NCBI GenBank assembly: GCA_024695545.1
Contig: JAILHZ010000195.1
Span: forward strand, 1 to 6,780
Direction: 5' to 3'
Length of the DNA stretch: 6,780 bases
DNA from: Clostridiales bacterium
GTDB lineage: Bacteria; Bacillota_A; Clostridia; Saccharofermentanales; Saccharofermentanaceae
Positions 5,796 to 6,780 of this stretch are shown here, one piece after another (the first letter of the stretch is position 1; the number at the start of each line of letters is the position of its first letter). The notes beneath the pieces were generated by a model. It was given only the letters and a program-made list of their open reading frames with translations. It made no database searches and was not told where the DNA came from. Made by a program: the position numbers and the translations under genes.

Positions 5796-6780
5796 TGCTT
5801 GGTAAAAAAATGTTCCGGGAGATCCGGGGAAACCTCGGGCAGTTTCTCTCCCTGTTTATTCTGGCATTTCTTGCTATATCGCTTTTCGCCTGCATGAAGG
5901 CAAGTAACATCAGTGCGAGAAGGAAACTCTCCGACCTTCAGGAAGATACGCACTGCGCAGACGGGTTCATCTACAGCGAAGGATTTACCGAAGATAACCT
6001 ATCGAGTATCCGTGCGCTTTCTGATATTAAAGAGGCGGAACGCCGCATCCATGTCTCTGCTACCGCAGAGAGCCATGATCAGGCGCAGCTGGAAGTATTC
6101 ATTCTGGAAGAAAACCTGGTTTCCAAACCGTTTCTCATCAGCGGAAATACTTTTGATCTGAAAGACACTGAGTCGATTTGGATCTCCGAATCGTTTGCAA
6201 ACGCCTGGGATCTGAAACCAGGAGATGATTTTACTTTCTCTTTCCAGGGCTTTTCCATTACCAAAAAGATCGGCGGACTTATGGTTGCTCCGGAATACCA
6301 GTATCTCAAAGCAGATAAGGACCTCGATATCGTAGTTAAGAATATCGCCGTCATCTATATGCCGTATGAAGGACTTCTGGAGAGTCTCTCCTCACTGAAG
6401 GGCATCGACCTTTCAGATATCGGATCGGGCATCCCCTTTAATGAATTGGTCTTTACCACTGATCGAGAGGATGTGAAGAGTCTGGAAAGCGAGATCTCTG
6501 AAGCACTTCACGGAAACTTCGCTGTCTTCTGTGACCGTAATGATCTTCCCGGAATTTCCGTTATGCTTGATGAGCTTGAGCAGCACGATCAGTTTGCAGT
6601 TTCTTTCCCGGTCGTTTTCATCGCAATCGCACTTCTGGTCATCATGACCACCATGAACCGCATGATCGCCCGCCAGAGAACTCAGATCGGCACACTCCGC
6701 GCACTGGGCATGAAAAAGAGAAAGATCATCCTCCATTATCTGAGTTACAGTTTCGTCGTTTCCCTTTTGGGATCGATCGT
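5795..6780 (+). CDS. FtsX/MacB-type ABC transporter permease (exporter 2), N-terminal part, open at right edge
   Basis: An ATG at 5795-5797 overlaps the ATPase stop by one base (TAATG), with GGAGG 10 bases and GGAG five bases upstream. The frame stays open for 328 codons to the window end. The protein starts with a basic segment ([16 protein letters not shown]) and a helix at about 15-33. An extracytoplasmic domain follows at about 35-265, then a helix at about 268-288. Next comes the FtsX coupling segment QIGTLRALGMKKRKIILHY at 297-315 and the start of a third helix. The coupling segment closely resembles residues 279-296 of exporter 1's permease (IGALYALGVKKRNLLVHY), supporting paralogy. 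By comparison, at least one further FtsX half should lie beyond the window. The partner is the ATPase at 5088-5795. Full length and substrate cannot be stated. Confidence 0.92.
   Translation, partial: MLGKKMFREIRGNLGQFLSLFILAFLAISLFACMKASNISARRKLSDLQEDTHCADGFIYSEGFTEDNLSSIRALSDIKEAERRIHVSATAESHDQAQLEVFILEENLVSKPFLISGNTFDLKDTESIWISESFANAWDLKPGDDFTFSFQGFSITKKIGGLMVAPEYQYLKADKDLDIVVKNIAVIYMPYEGLLESLSSLKGIDLSDIGSGIPFNELVFTTDREDVKSLESEISEALHGNFAVFCDRNDLPGISVMLDELEQHDQFAVSFPVVFIAIALLVIMTTMNRMIARQRTQIGTLRALGMKKRKIILHYLSYSFVVSLLGSI

Overview
The window looks like chromosomal DNA from a Gram-positive, moderate-GC member of the Bacillota, most likely Clostridia. The support is strong AGGAG-type ribosome binding sites, nearly all-ATG starts, sigma-A-type TTGACA/TATAAT promoters, TetR regulators with typical Firmicutes helix-turn-helix sequences, and MacB/FtsX-type ABC exporters. 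No genus can be named from this sequence alone. There are no RNA genes, insertion sequences, CRISPR arrays or obvious strong terminators. The window is densely coded.

Layout, left to right. (1) On the minus strand, running off the left edge, is the N-terminal half of a class I SAM-dependent methyltransferase (1-332) with its own promoter and two operators. (2) A minus-strand two-gene operon encodes an ABC exporter: the ATPase (3373 down to 2672) and an FtsX-type permease of 740 residues (2672 down to 450), with stop and start codons overlapping by one base. (3) Two separate TetR-family regulators lie on the minus strand: TetR1 (4066 to 3449) and TetR2 (4837 to 4157). (4) A 250-bp divergent control region (4838-5087) follows. 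(5) On the plus strand is a second, paralogous ABC exporter operon: the ATPase (5088-5795) and an FtsX-type permease (from 5795, open at the right edge), again overlapping by one base.

The most informative part is the non-coding DNA. Four 16-bp palindromes of one type (GTTAGM-N4-GCTAAC, each preceded by G) lie on or near the promoters of three transcription units: the methyltransferase (two copies), ABC exporter 1, and ABC exporter 2 (one mismatch). Two 16-bp palindromes of a different type (TTGAGAC...CTCAA) occur only between TetR2 and ABC exporter 2. TetR1's own promoter carries a third arrangement, a 26-bp compound palindrome over its -10 box. The picture is a small local regulon. Two TetR repressors appear to control two related export pumps and a methyltransferase, and exporter 2 appears to receive both inputs. 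Substrates and inducers cannot be read from the sequence. Efflux of, or resistance to, an amphipathic or peptide-like compound is an inference from family membership only.
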